64,000 nucleotides of DNA from NCBI RefSeq assembly GCF_001679005.1, contig NZ_LXTW01000003.1, positions 124,930 through 188,929 of the forward strand, written 5' to 3'. Positions 45,035 to 54,437 of this stretch are shown in pieces. Under the pieces are notes generated by a model. It saw only the letters and a list, made by a program, of their open reading frames with translations, was not told where the DNA came from and made no database searches. The position numbers and the translations under genes were made by a program. Origin of the DNA: Moraxella nonliquefaciens (GTDB taxonomy: Bacteria; Pseudomonadota; Gammaproteobacteria; Pseudomonadales; Moraxellaceae). Within the stretch, counting starts at the first letter, position 1. Each line of letters starts with the position of its first letter.

Positions 45035-45649
45035 TCAGTCCAAAAGCATTTGTGTCAGTTCATCATGACTGACATGAATGCGTCTGCTTTGTCCGACAGC
45101 TAAGCTGCCAACATGCCAACAAAGTTTATCATCACCAATTTGTAGACGAATAAGTCTAAGGCAAGGCAGACCGACATGAGCGGTCATACGACGGATTTGG
45201 CGGTTTTTGCCTTCAAAGATGGTCATCATCAGCCATGCGGTGGGGATATGTTTACGTTCACGAATGGGCGGATGTCTTTGCCATACGTTAATGGGCAGAT
45301 TGTCATCACTTAGGTGTAAGACATGAGCAGGTAGGGTGTTACCGTCTTTTAGGGTAACACCTGTACGCAGAGCATGAAGTTGCTCGTAAGTGGGGATGTG
45401 TTCTACTTGTACCAAATAGGTTTTTCCCCATGGCTTGGTTTGGCTGTGTGTGGATGGGGTGGTGATAAAATGGTTGAGCATGCCGCTATTTGTAAGAATA
45501 AGCAGTCCTTCACTGTCCTTGTCCAAACGCCCTGCTACACGCAGGCTTTTATCATCAAAATAATCAGCAAGTGTCATCATTTGGTCGTGGTCTTTTCTAA
45601 ATTGACTGTGAACATTATAAGGTTTATTAAATAGGACAACGATGGGCAT
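45035..45649 (-). CDS. rluE: Pseudouridine synthase RluE
   Basis: RsuA/RluB-family pseudouridine synthase lacking an S4 domain, as in RluE, which modifies U2457 of 23S rRNA in E. coli. 204 residues. The catalytic Asp is in VAGRLDKDSEGLLILTNSG. The family's NRQIRRMTAHVGLPCLRLIR is intact. It is convergent with the M61 gene, only 23 bp away. Confidence 0.9.
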   Translation of the reverse strand: MPIVVLFNKPYNVHSQFRKDHDQMMTLADYFDDKSLRVAGRLDKDSEGLLILTNSGMLNHFITTPSTHSQTKPWGKTYLVQVEHIPTYEQLHALRTGVTLKDGNTLPAHVLHLSDDNLPINVWQRHPPIRERKHIPTAWLMMTIFEGKNRQIRRMTAHVGLPCLRLIRLQIGDDKLCWHVGSLAVGQSRRIHVSHDELTQMLLD

Positions 45650-45695
45650 GGTTTGTCATTCTTAAAATTCATTGTTAAATAAAACCAATCAAATA

Positions 45696-45726
45696 AAAAC
45701 CCAGCATGATTTGACTGGGCTTTTAT
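45696..45726 (-). terminator. Terminator after the DUF937/OmpA gene
   Basis: CCCAG and CTGGG flank a 9-nt loop, extended by AAAA/TTTT, read leftwards from the gene ending at 45763. Confidence 0.8.
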
Positions 45727-45762
45727 TGTAACATATTTTATCAATAGGTTTATCAAAGCTGA

Positions 45763-47484
45763 TCAGTTGTTTTGCTTGGGAGCAACTTCAACAGGTGCGT
45801 CGATGACCACGTCGGTTACAGGCGTATCATGTTCAGCATGTTCATGGGTGTCTTGGAGGGTGGTTGCAGGGCTGGTTGGCGCATTACCAACAGCAGCGAT
45901 TTGCTCACCATCTTTGATTAGCGTGAACTCAATGCGACGGTTTTGGAAGCGACCTTGCTCGGTGGCATTGGTTGCCACAGGATGGTCAAAACTTGCTCCA
46001 AAGGTATCCAAACGCTCATCGGGCACACCCTTAGAGACCAGATAATCATGAACGGCACTGGCACGTTGTTCGGACAGCTCTTTGTTGTACTCATAAGAAG
46101 CATTGGTGTCGGTATGACCTGTGATTTTTAGTTTGGCATCGGGCAGTTTGATGAGTTTGGCAGCTGCCAGGTCAAGGATTTCTTTGTTTGGTTCAGGAAT
46201 CTCGCTTGAATCATTGGCAAAGTTGATGATTTGTCTATTCAAGGCACGCACCAAATCATCAGCGACAGATGGGGCAGGCATCTCACTTAGACCTACAATG
46301 GCAACTTTGGCGGTATCAATGCTTTGGGCGACAGCGACATTAATGTCAAGCTGTGGCTCTGCTTCTACCACAAAGTCAGCAGGAACTAAGGCTTTGGTAG
46401 CATCGATGAGTTTGGTGATATCATCGGCATTGGCAGCATTAAAGAGAATGGTTTTGTCAATGATGCTCACGCTGGCATTAGGCACGCCTTTGATGAGATT
46501 AAAGATGCCAGTTAAATACTCACCAGCTGGCAAAGTATCTGCCACATCAGAGCTGACATTTAGCTGACATTTGTCTTTTGTTACGCCAAACGTATCTGAT
46601 AGGGCAGTACCAACATCGGTAAAGACGCTCTGGCCACCAGCTTCACCACGGCAGGAGTAAATGCCTTGACCTGTCTCATCGGTGGCAAGACTAAGCGTGG
46701 CAGGAGCAACACTCATGGCAGTAGTGCCAACAGTAGGAGTAGTTTGAGCAGGTGTGATGGGTGTTGCCACGGGCGTGGGTTTTTCTTGACAACCACGCAA
46801 CAGCAACCATGCCAACCCTGCAAAAATCACCACGCCAATGATGGGCAATAAGGCCTTCATAAAACTGCCTTCTGCTTTTTTGATGGGTTTTAGTTGACCA
46901 TTAACATGGGTAACGTCAGGATTTTTGTCCTTAGTAGTTGGCTGCTCTAAGGTACTTGTGCTTGATGTGTTGGTAGTGGCGTTGGTGGCAGCATTTACCG
47001 ATGATGACACGCCCAATGTGGCAGCTCCTGCCAACAGACCCGCTGGCAGTAATTTTTCTGCCCAGTTGGGTAAAAACTCTGCAAAATCATCTGTTTTTTC
47101 TTGTAGGAAAGTGTGCAGTGGACTTGACCCTGCCAGTGTGTTCAGTTCACGTACGATGAGCGGTGCGGCATTGGCAGTTAGAGCTTCTGTGGTGGTGTTT
47201 GGCAGTCCATGTTCAAAGGCAAGCTCATTATTTAAGGTGGCAACTTGACTGACGCCTTGGGCATCTTGGATGAGAGTACTTAGCACATGATTGCCATCTT
47301 CAAGTTGTGTAGGGGTGAGTGCTTGCACTTTGGTGGCAATATCAGGGTTGCTAAGATTTGCACCAAACAGTCCATACAATCCTGTTAGTGCATTTGTCTT
47401 GGCGGTGTCATTGCCATCATGTTCGCCAATTAGGGCTAAGACTTTGGGGCTAACAACCGTTTGTAAATGATTAATCAGATTCAT
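45763..47484 (-). CDS. Composite DUF937-like / OmpA C-terminal-like protein
   Basis: A 573-residue protein. Residues 1-150 resemble a DUF937-type helical domain (MNLINHLQTVVSPKVLALIG). A Thr/Ser-rich linker leads to one membrane helix (ALLPIIGVVIFAGLAWLLLR, about 211-230), then a periplasmic region with paired BON-like repeats (GIFNLIKGVPNASVSIIDKT, LNVSSDVADTLPAG). The OmpA/MotB peptidoglycan-binding domain (about 405-525) has FANDSSEIPEPNKEILDLAA and KITGHTDTNASYEYNKELSE. A Pro/Thr/acidic tail ends it. It is an inner-membrane protein reaching the cell wall. AAGGAGC is its ribosome-binding site. A MITE-like element begins 14 bp before the ATG. Confidence 0.8.
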   Translation of the reverse strand: MNLINHLQTVVSPKVLALIGEHDGNDTAKTNALTGLYGLFGANLSNPDIATKVQALTPTQLEDGNHVLSTLIQDAQGVSQVATLNNELAFEHGLPNTTTEALTANAAPLIVRELNTLAGSSPLHTFLQEKTDDFAEFLPNWAEKLLPAGLLAGAATLGVSSSVNAATNATTNTSSTSTLEQPTTKDKNPDVTHVNGQLKPIKKAEGSFMKALLPIIGVVIFAGLAWLLLRGCQEKPTPVATPITPAQTTPTVGTTAMSVAPATLSLATDETGQGIYSCRGEAGGQSVFTDVGTALSDTFGVTKDKCQLNVSSDVADTLPAGEYLTGIFNLIKGVPNASVSIIDKTILFNAANADDITKLIDATKALVPADFVVEAEPQLDINVAVAQSIDTAKVAIVGLSEMPAPSVADDLVRALNRQIINFANDSSEIPEPNKEILDLAAAKLIKLPDAKLKITGHTDTNASYEYNKELSEQRASAVHDYLVSKGVPDERLDTFGASFDHPVATNATEQGRFQNRRIEFTLIKDGEQIAAVGNAPTSPATTLQDTHEHAEHDTPVTDVVIDAPVEVAPKQNN

Positions 47485-47497
47485 AAAAGCTCCTTAC

Positions 47498-47626
47498 TGA
47501 TTAGGAGTTGCCTGCCATTTATAATATTTATAAAACATTAATATAAAATATGAATGAAATATAAATCCATCATCATAAAATAATCATAAAATACCAAAGG
47601 CAGGCACGGCAGGCACATCCTAATCA
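47498..47626. mobile_element. 129-bp MITE-like element upstream of the DUF937/OmpA gene
   Basis: TGATTAGGAGTTGCCTGCC (47498-47516) and the inverted copy GGCAGGCACATCCTAATCA (47608-47626) match at 17 of 19 positions. The right end also carries a direct duplication of GGCAGGCAC. The interior is AT-rich and non-coding. The left end lies only 14 bp from the start codon of the downstream gene. I could not identify a parent transposase. Confidence 0.6.
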
Positions 47627-47874
47627 TGAATAAAAATAAAAAATTTTAATTTTTGGTATTTTCAATAATATTGACATCAATATTAAACCTAATCATACAG
47701 TATTCTATTCTACGTTAAAATCATGACAAAAGCGATGGTGGGTTTACAAATCATTTAAAAAACAACAATTATGCAACAATTTTATAAGAAAATCATACCA
47801 TGAATTTTGAGAGGTTTTTAAAATTGGCTTGATATTGATGATATTGATGATAAAACCCAGTCATTAATAGCCAA

Positions 47875-47918
47875 TAAAAACCCAAATCACATGATGACAA
47901 AAATCACAAGATTTGGGT
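47875..47918 (-). terminator. Terminator after pal
   Basis: On the minus strand CCCAAATC pairs with GATTTGGG across a 21-nt loop and runs into TTTTTATT. It lies 20 bp past the pal stop. Confidence 0.75.
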
Positions 47919-47937
47919 CTGGCAGTTTTAGGTTCGC

Positions 47938-48465
47938 TTAGTAGCTTAGTTCAGCACGGCGATTTTGAGCCCAAGAGGCTTCGTTAGAACCTGTGGCGAT
48001 GGGTTGTTCTTCGCCAAAACTTAAAATCTCAATATTGGCACTGTTTACGCCTTTGCTGGCAAGATAGCTACGCACAGACGCCGCACGACGTTCGCCCAAT
48101 GACATGTTATATTCACGAGAACCACGCTCGTCGGTGTGTCCTGCAATTTGTACTCTGGCGGTTTGATTGGCGTTTAAAAATTGGGCTTGACGGTCCAATA
48201 TGGCAGCAGCATCAGGACGAATGGCGTCTGAGTCAAAGTCAAAATGTACCACGCCTTGCATGTTTTGAGCGGCATTTTGGATGGCGACCGAATTATCTAC
48301 CAAAGCACCGCCAGTATAGCCAGTATGACCAGCATTGACACCATGTCCACCCAATGGGGCAACCACGACCTGTGATTTTGGTTTTTGGCTGGCACAGCCT
48401 GCAACCATCAACGTGCTGGCGGTCAAAGCCAATACTAAGGTTGTTGAAATTTTAGATGTAAGCAT
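47938..48465 (-). CDS. pal: Peptidoglycan-associated lipoprotein Pal
   Basis: Outer-membrane lipoprotein that binds peptidoglycan and works with TolB. The start at 48465 (GGAGCATTT before the ATG) gives a signal ending at the lipobox MVAGC. 174 residues. The OmpA-like core has VHFDFDSDAIRPDAAAILDR and QIAGHTDERGSREYNMSLGE, with the conserved Asp and Arg that bind meso-diaminopimelate. No tolB, tolQRA or ybgF genes are beside it, unlike most gammaproteobacteria. Confidence 0.9.
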   Translation of the reverse strand: MLTSKISTTLVLALTASTLMVAGCASQKPKSQVVVAPLGGHGVNAGHTGYTGGALVDNSVAIQNAAQNMQGVVHFDFDSDAIRPDAAAILDRQAQFLNANQTARVQIAGHTDERGSREYNMSLGERRAASVRSYLASKGVNSANIEILSFGEEQPIATGSNEASWAQNRRAELSY

Positions 48466-48851
48466 AAATGCTCCTTTGATGAAAGAACTGGTTAAAACCA
48501 TTTTGGTGATTATACTATTTTTACCATTTTACCACAGTTTGCTGTTTAATGACAATTTGCAAAATCATGTGAGAAAACCATACATTATAATGACAAAATT
48601 CACTGGGTTTAGCAAGTCATTTGCATGTCATTTTAAGGTTGTTTTTGGGTATTTGGACAAAAAATTGGTCTTTTTTGAGATTTTGTGGGCAGTTGTGTCA
48701 AAATAATGACCATATTGGCAATTTTTGGGGTGAGATGGTCTTTTTTTCATGACAAAAATTTGATAGTATGGCGTGTTCATTTATCCATCTCATGTTGATT
48801 AAATTTAAAAATGAAGTCAGCACCCAAACATCTTTAATATAGGATTAGACC
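48466..48851. other. Divergent promoter region of pal and pepN
   Basis: About 390 bp, AT-rich. TATAAT for pal lies at 48509-48514 on the minus strand, 45 bp from its ATG. No clear pepN promoter could be assigned. No gene seen. Confidence 0.5.
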
Positions 48852-51431
48852 ATGACAAACAGCACCAAAGAACCCCAAAAAATCTACCTAAAAGACTACA
48901 CACCTCCAACTTATCGTGTGGACGACATTTATTTGGACATTAGGATATTTGATGACCACGCCACAGTGTCTGGTGTGCTAAACATGAAGCGTGAGCATGA
49001 CGGAGCGCTTGTTTTATTTGGGCGTGAGCTTGAACTGCTTGGCATTAGTGTCAATGACAAGGCATTGACCGCCGATGAATACAGTTTAGATGGTGAGAGT
49101 CTAACCATTCATCAGGCACCTGATACCGCCAAAGTTGCCATTGAGGTAAAAATCACACCCCAAACCAACACCGCCCTAGAAGGCTTGTACCAATCAGGTG
49201 CAGGCGATGAGTTGATGTTTGTTACCCAGTGCGAGCCTGAGGGTTTTCGCAAGATTATCTTTTTCCCTGACCGTCCTGATGTTCTGACCGAATACACAAC
49301 CCGAGTAGAAGCAGACAAGCGTTTTTCGGTACTGCTTGCCAATGGCAATCTCATACAACAAGGAGATGTGGGTGATGACAGACATTTTGCCATTTGGCAT
49401 GACCCAACCAAAAAACCAAGCTATCTGTTTGCCTGTGTGGTGGCGGATTTGGCAGTTACAAGCGACCATTACACCACAAGCGAGGGGCGTGATGTGCTCC
49501 TAGAAATCTACGCCTCGCCTGCTGATATTGACAAATGCCACGTTGCCATGACCGCCCTAAAAGATGCGATGGCATGGGATGAGGAGCGTTATGGGCGGGC
49601 GTATGACCTTGACCGTTATATGATTGTCGCCACAGGGCAATTTAACATGGGTGCGATGGAAAATAAGGGCTTGAATATTTTTAACACCTCTTGTGTGCTA
49701 TCTAGCCCAAAGACCACAACCGATGAACGCAGTTTTCATGTCAAGGCGGTCATCGCTCATGAATATTTTCACAACTGGACAGGCAATCGTGTTACCTGCC
49801 GTGATTGGTTTCAGCTGTGCCTAAAAGAGGGCTTTACCGTATTTAGAGACCAAAGTTTCTCAGCCTCCCATCGCTCGCCTGCGGTGCAACGCATTGATGA
49901 TGTGAGTTTTTTAAAGGCTCACCAATTCAAAGAAGATGCAGGCGTGTTGGCTCACCCTGTACGTCCTGACAGTTTTGTGGAGATTAATAATTTTTACACC
50001 GTTACCATCTATGAAAAAGGGGCAGAAATCGTACGTATGATAGCAACATTGCTGGGGCAAGATAAATTTCGCCAAGGCACGGATGAGTATTTTGCTCGCT
50101 ATGATGGTCAAGCCGTTACCATTGAAGATTTTTTATCAGCAATGAGCGTAGGCGATGAACGTGTGCTGGACTTTTTGGCATGGTATACCCAACCAGGTAC
50201 GCCTGTACTGTCAGGTGGATTTGAGGTGGTGGCTGATGGCGTTGAGCTGACATTTAGTCAAGAAACTCGTCATGTGGCAGGATTTGATGAACCAAAAGCC
50301 TTGCCCATTCCGATAGATGTGGCGATTTTTCATGGAGAAAATGGACAACTACTTGCCCAAGACTTGCTACTTTTAACCGAAAACAGCCAATCATTTAGTT
50401 TTGATGGTCTGGATTTGGGTGGTGTACGTCCTGTGGTGTCGGTACTTCGTAACTTTTCTGCCCCTGTCAAGCTGGTATTTGATCATACTGATGAAGATTT
50501 GATGAAAATTGTGGAATTTGAAAATGAAGGCTTTAACCAATGGCAGGCAGTACAAGCATTGGTGGGTAGATTGTTATTTGGCAAATCGGATAATATCACT
50601 TTGCTGACCGATACTCTAAAACGTATCGTACCAACACTTATGCACAAAGACCCCATGCTTAGTGCCCGCCTATTTGACGTGCCAAGCGAAAGTGAGCTTG
50701 CCGTGGCGTATGATGAGAATTATAAACCACAAGAGGTCAAAGCGACACGCACCGCCTTAAAAGAGCAAATTGCTCACGCCTTAGCTGACCATGTGCAAGC
50801 GTGGTATGACGCCCTGCCCATCGTGCCTTATGAGGACACCCCTGACGCTCGTGGAGTGCGACTGCTTAGAAATGTACTGCTAAATCTGGCATTGACCGCC
50901 AAACTTGACATGACCGAACGTGCCCAGTATCAATACGCCAACGCTTCTTGTATGAGTGAGCAACTGGGTGCATTGGAGGCGATGATTGAGTTTGGCTTGC
51001 CAAATGCAGACGATTATACCACTCAGTTTTATGAAGAATATCATGATGATGATTTGGTCATTGACCAGTGGTTTAGTGTGCAAGCAGGGGCGGACAGTCG
51101 TGATGTGGCATTTATCAAGACCCTAATGGAGCGAACGGATTATGATTGGCAGACACCAAATCGTGTGCGTACCACACTTGGAGCATTGGCAAATAAACCC
51201 ACTCAGCTATGGACAAAAGACGGCATCTTACTGTATCTGTCGGCTTTGGCACGTTTGGATGTGATAAATCCTGTACTGGCTTCTCGTGCCTTATCGGCTC
51301 TGGCACGTTGGTATACGCTAGCAGATGATGATAAAGAGATGGTTAAGACAGAGCTTCTCGCCTTACAACAAAAGGTAAGCTCTAAAAATGTGCTTGAATT
51401 TTTAAATAACATGCTTGAGGGCAGAGCATGA
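48852..51431 (+). CDS. pepN: Aminopeptidase N
   Basis: Broad-specificity cytoplasmic M1 zinc aminopeptidase, important in the final steps of peptide breakdown. At 859 residues it is PepN-type. The exopeptidase motif GAMENKGLNIFN and the zinc site HEYFHNWTGNRVTCRDWFQL followed by CLKEG are intact (about 285-330). A C-terminal helical domain follows. First of a packed set: the next gene overlaps it by 4 bp. Confidence 0.97.
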   Translation: MTNSTKEPQKIYLKDYTPPTYRVDDIYLDIRIFDDHATVSGVLNMKREHDGALVLFGRELELLGISVNDKALTADEYSLDGESLTIHQAPDTAKVAIEVKITPQTNTALEGLYQSGAGDELMFVTQCEPEGFRKIIFFPDRPDVLTEYTTRVEADKRFSVLLANGNLIQQGDVGDDRHFAIWHDPTKKPSYLFACVVADLAVTSDHYTTSEGRDVLLEIYASPADIDKCHVAMTALKDAMAWDEERYGRAYDLDRYMIVATGQFNMGAMENKGLNIFNTSCVLSSPKTTTDERSFHVKAVIAHEYFHNWTGNRVTCRDWFQLCLKEGFTVFRDQSFSASHRSPAVQRIDDVSFLKAHQFKEDAGVLAHPVRPDSFVEINNFYTVTIYEKGAEIVRMIATLLGQDKFRQGTDEYFARYDGQAVTIEDFLSAMSVGDERVLDFLAWYTQPGTPVLSGGFEVVADGVELTFSQETRHVAGFDEPKALPIPIDVAIFHGENGQLLAQDLLLLTENSQSFSFDGLDLGGVRPVVSVLRNFSAPVKLVFDHTDEDLMKIVEFENEGFNQWQAVQALVGRLLFGKSDNITLLTDTLKRIVPTLMHKDPMLSARLFDVPSESELAVAYDENYKPQEVKATRTALKEQIAHALADHVQAWYDALPIVPYEDTPDARGVRLLRNVLLNLALTAKLDMTERAQYQYANASCMSEQLGALEAMIEFGLPNADDYTTQFYEEYHDDDLVIDQWFSVQAGADSRDVAFIKTLMERTDYDWQTPNRVRTTLGALANKPTQLWTKDGILLYLSALARLDVINPVLASRALSALARWYTLADDDKEMVKTELLALQQKVSSKNVLEFLNNMLEGRA

Positions 51432-53176
51432 ATATCGCCCCATTTGTCTGGTTTGAATTTGACAAAGAGGTACATGAGTTGTGGCAGAGTATGAGCGTGA
51501 TGGGCAAGCGTTTTGCCTATCATGAACGTCTGTCTGTACTCATGGCTAAGCAGACAGCATTCAAGGCGGATTTGGACAGCCTTAAACTGTTAGACGTATT
51601 CTTATCAGCGGTCAAGTCAGATTTGGCAAATAAACATGTAAGTGAATCTTATGCGATGGCTCATGACGACTTTGCTCGGCTCATCATCATTTTGGCGTAT
51701 CATGTTATCCAAGTGATAAAACAGGAACTTAGACAGGCGGTGGTTAAGCCTACCGTGGATATCTATACCGCCCAAGGGTTTAGCCGTGTCTATACTCGCC
51801 TGTTCTCGCAGATGGGGGCAGACCCCCAAAGTCAGATGACAGCTGAACAGTTGCAGGGCTTTTATTATGGCATGGGTGTATTATGTCAAGGCGTGGGGCA
51901 AGCAGGGCAGGCGGTGGCGGATAGGTTTTTTATCCTGCCTGTCATCGGAGCAAGGCTGTTTGGTACGATTGACCGCACCTTTGTGGCAGGTCTTGATGAT
52001 GACGGTCAAGGTGTGGGTGTGGCAGAGGATAGTTTGTATTGGGCGGTGTATGATTTTATTGAGGGTTTTAAGCGATTGCAGTACAGTGCAAATGCTGATG
52101 ATAAAGCCAAGCAGTTATTTAGCGAACAACCGCTATTTTTAACGCAAGTAGATAAGTCAGTGCAAGCGGTTGATGAGCAAGATGAGCGGAATGAGCAAGC
52201 TATTTTACAAAATGGTTTGCAATATGGTTTACAAAACCACTTGCCACGTGACGGGCAAGATAATGAGCAAAATAATTTAAATAACGACCTGCAAAATCAT
52301 TCAATAAACCCTTTGACAAACGATGGGCAAAATGATTTAACAAGTTTGCATAATCAAACCATGGTGGATGGACAACCAATCAGCCATAGCCCAGCCCCAG
52401 TTGTGCAAGATATGCAAACCTTGCAATCTGCCCAGTCTGCCAGTCAAGCTCATGTTGCAAGCCCAAACACACCACATCAAGCCAAAAGTCCGCACCAATC
52501 CAATGCCACAACCCTGCCCCCATCTGCTTATAAAAAAAGAGCAAGAGCCTCACACACGCCCAAGCTCTTTGATGAGGCATACCAAGATTTGCTAAATATC
52601 AACACCCCAAGCGATGCTGTCAGTGAGTATCAAAAGGCAGCGGCAATATTAACCAAATTTGATACATTCATTAGTAATAAAATCGCCCAAGGCAAGCAGA
52701 TGGATGAGATTGTATTTAATGATAATCAGTTGCAGGCACGCAAACAGGCACTTGCTCTGCTGGTAAAGCTCATCAAGCAGAATAATCCATCTGCCATGTT
52801 ACGCCTTGCTTTGTGTTATTTTGAGGGGCGTGGGGTGAATGTGGACATTCATAAGGCCATCATGCTTACCAAGCGTTCTGCCCAAATGGGTGATGTCCGA
52901 GCCCAAAAACTACTTAGCCGTCTGTATTATCAAGGCTTTGCTCCGAGTGATGGCGGTATGGCGATGGACGTGAGCATGGGCGAACATTGGCTTCGCAAGG
53001 CGGCAGATGGGGGGCATCCTGAGGCCAAAAAGGTGTGTGCTTATATGAATCAAGTGGAGCTTTTAAAAAATGACCACCGCACCGAGATGATATCGGACAA
53101 GCGTTATGGCATGTTATTCATCGCCCTAGGTGTGGGGACAGTACTGCTATTTATTCTGCTGGGTGTGATATTCTAA
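51428..53176 (+). CDS. Sel1-repeat membrane protein with variable N/Q-rich linker
   Basis: A 582-residue protein starting on the ATGA overlap with pepN. The N-terminal 220 residues form a helical domain of unknown family. A linker (about 250-370) is rich in Asn, Gln and Ser with irregular NGLQ/NHL/NDLQ repeats. Two to three Sel1-type repeats follow (AMLRLALCYFEGRGVNVDIH, AQKLLSRLYYQGFAPSDGGM, GEHWLRKAADGGHPEAKKVC). A C-terminal membrane helix (MLFIALGVGTVLLFILLGVI) anchors it with the bulk in the cytoplasm. Sel1 repeats are protein-interaction modules, so a scaffold role is likely; the partner is unknown. waaA follows 1 bp later. Confidence 0.8.
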   Translation: MNIAPFVWFEFDKEVHELWQSMSVMGKRFAYHERLSVLMAKQTAFKADLDSLKLLDVFLSAVKSDLANKHVSESYAMAHDDFARLIIILAYHVIQVIKQELRQAVVKPTVDIYTAQGFSRVYTRLFSQMGADPQSQMTAEQLQGFYYGMGVLCQGVGQAGQAVADRFFILPVIGARLFGTIDRTFVAGLDDDGQGVGVAEDSLYWAVYDFIEGFKRLQYSANADDKAKQLFSEQPLFLTQVDKSVQAVDEQDERNEQAILQNGLQYGLQNHLPRDGQDNEQNNLNNDLQNHSINPLTNDGQNDLTSLHNQTMVDGQPISHSPAPVVQDMQTLQSAQSASQAHVASPNTPHQAKSPHQSNATTLPPSAYKKRARASHTPKLFDEAYQDLLNINTPSDAVSEYQKAAAILTKFDTFISNKIAQGKQMDEIVFNDNQLQARKQALALLVKLIKQNNPSAMLRLALCYFEGRGVNVDIHKAIMLTKRSAQMGDVRAQKLLSRLYYQGFAPSDGGMAMDVSMGEHWLRKAADGGHPEAKKVCAYMNQVELLKNDHRTEMISDKRYGMLFIALGVGTVLLFILLGVIF

Positions 53177-53177
53177 C

Positions 53178-54437
53178 ATGCGTCCACCCTTGTATTATCG
53201 CCTTGCCATCATCGTTCTAAGACCGCTTTATCGCTTGTTTTTGACGTACAAAAAAGACAAATTACCCCATGATGGGCGACAGATTGCCGAACGTTTTGGA
53301 CAAAACTATCTGCCCATCGCCCATGATAAGCCCGTCATTTGGTGTCATGCTGTGTCTTTGGGAGAACTAAACACCGTCCATCCACTGCTTAATCTTATAT
53401 TAGATGATGGTTGTCATTTGTGGATAACAAGCACTACGCAGACAGGCTTTGACCGTGTTGGCGTATTGTTTAAGGGGAAGCTGGGCAAGTCGGTGCAACA
53501 CAGTTTTGTGCCTGTTGATGATGTTATGGTATTGAAGCGATTTTTGGCACATGTTTGCCCTGTGATGGCACTTTTTGTGGAGACCGAACTTTGGGCAAAT
53601 ACCTTATCGGTATTATCAGAACAGGGCATACCTCGTGTGATGGTAAATGCTCGCTTGACCCAAAAGTCCTTTGACAGTTATGCCAAATTTACTCGCCTTA
53701 GCCAAAGCATGATGACAAACTTATCACTCATCATCACCCAAGATGAGCAAAGTTATCACAACTTTATCGCACTGGGGGCAAGCCATGATAAGGTTAAGCA
53801 GGCTTATTCTTTAAAATGGAGCGGTCAAATTGGCAGCCCCCAAACCCCCACCGACTTTCATGGCTTTGTCAAAGACCGCCCCATTTGGGTCATGGCAAGC
53901 ACGCATGAGGGCGAGGAGCGATTGGCCTTAGCGACGCATAAAAAATTATTGAAAGATTTTCCTGATTTACTCTTAATCTTAGTACCCCGCCATCCTGAGC
54001 GATTTGATGACGTGGCAAGCCTTTGCACGGACTTTGTGTATCACAGACGCAGTTTGGGCGAGTTCATAACCGATGATACGCAGGTGTATTTAGCAGATAG
54101 CATGGGCGAGCTTTTGGCGTGGTACGAGCTTTGTGATGTGGCGGTTGTGGGGGGTTCGTTTGTGGATAAGGGTGGTCATAATCCCATTGAGCCTATCAGT
54201 CTTGCCAGACCTGTCATCATGGGGCAGTATGTCAAAAACTGTGCCCAAATAGTGTATGATTTTGTTCATGTGGGTGCATTGGTGCAAAGTGATGACGGTA
54301 GGTTATATGGGGCGTTAAAGACATGGCTTGCCAATCCAGATCTTGCCAAGCACGCAGGCAAGAGCGGGCAGAGGCTTGTGCAAGAGCGAGCAGATGCCGA
54401 TATAGTCCAATTTGCCATGATAAAGGCGTTATTATGA
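53178..54437 (+). CDS. waaA: 3-deoxy-D-manno-octulosonic acid (Kdo) transferase
   Basis: Inner-membrane glycosyltransferase that adds Kdo to lipid A in lipooligosaccharide synthesis. At 419 residues it shows the family motif HAVSLGELNTVHPL, then the GT-B Rossmann halves with VMASTHEGEERLALATHKKL and LVPRHPERF, and the C-terminal GGSFVDKGGHNPIEPISLAR signature of WaaA. An N-terminal hydrophobic segment is present. It overlaps rsmE by 4 bp (ATGA). Confidence 0.96.
   Translation: MRPPLYYRLAIIVLRPLYRLFLTYKKDKLPHDGRQIAERFGQNYLPIAHDKPVIWCHAVSLGELNTVHPLLNLILDDGCHLWITSTTQTGFDRVGVLFKGKLGKSVQHSFVPVDDVMVLKRFLAHVCPVMALFVETELWANTLSVLSEQGIPRVMVNARLTQKSFDSYAKFTRLSQSMMTNLSLIITQDEQSYHNFIALGASHDKVKQAYSLKWSGQIGSPQTPTDFHGFVKDRPIWVMASTHEGEERLALATHKKLLKDFPDLLLILVPRHPERFDDVASLCTDFVYHRRSLGEFITDDTQVYLADSMGELLAWYELCDVAVVGGSFVDKGGHNPIEPISLARPVIMGQYVKNCAQIVYDFVHVGALVQSDDGRLYGALKTWLANPDLAKHAGKSGQRLVQERADADIVQFAMIKALL

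Larger units (their letters stand above)
47485..47937. other. Long AT-rich gap with a MITE-like element
   Basis: About 450 bp between the DUF937/OmpA gene and pal, same strand. No gene seen. It holds the inverted-repeat element at 47498-47626, an AT-rich stretch with ATTGATGAT-type repeats near 47830, and the pal terminator. The promoter of the DUF937/OmpA gene must lie here, unless it is supplied by the element. Confidence 0.5.
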
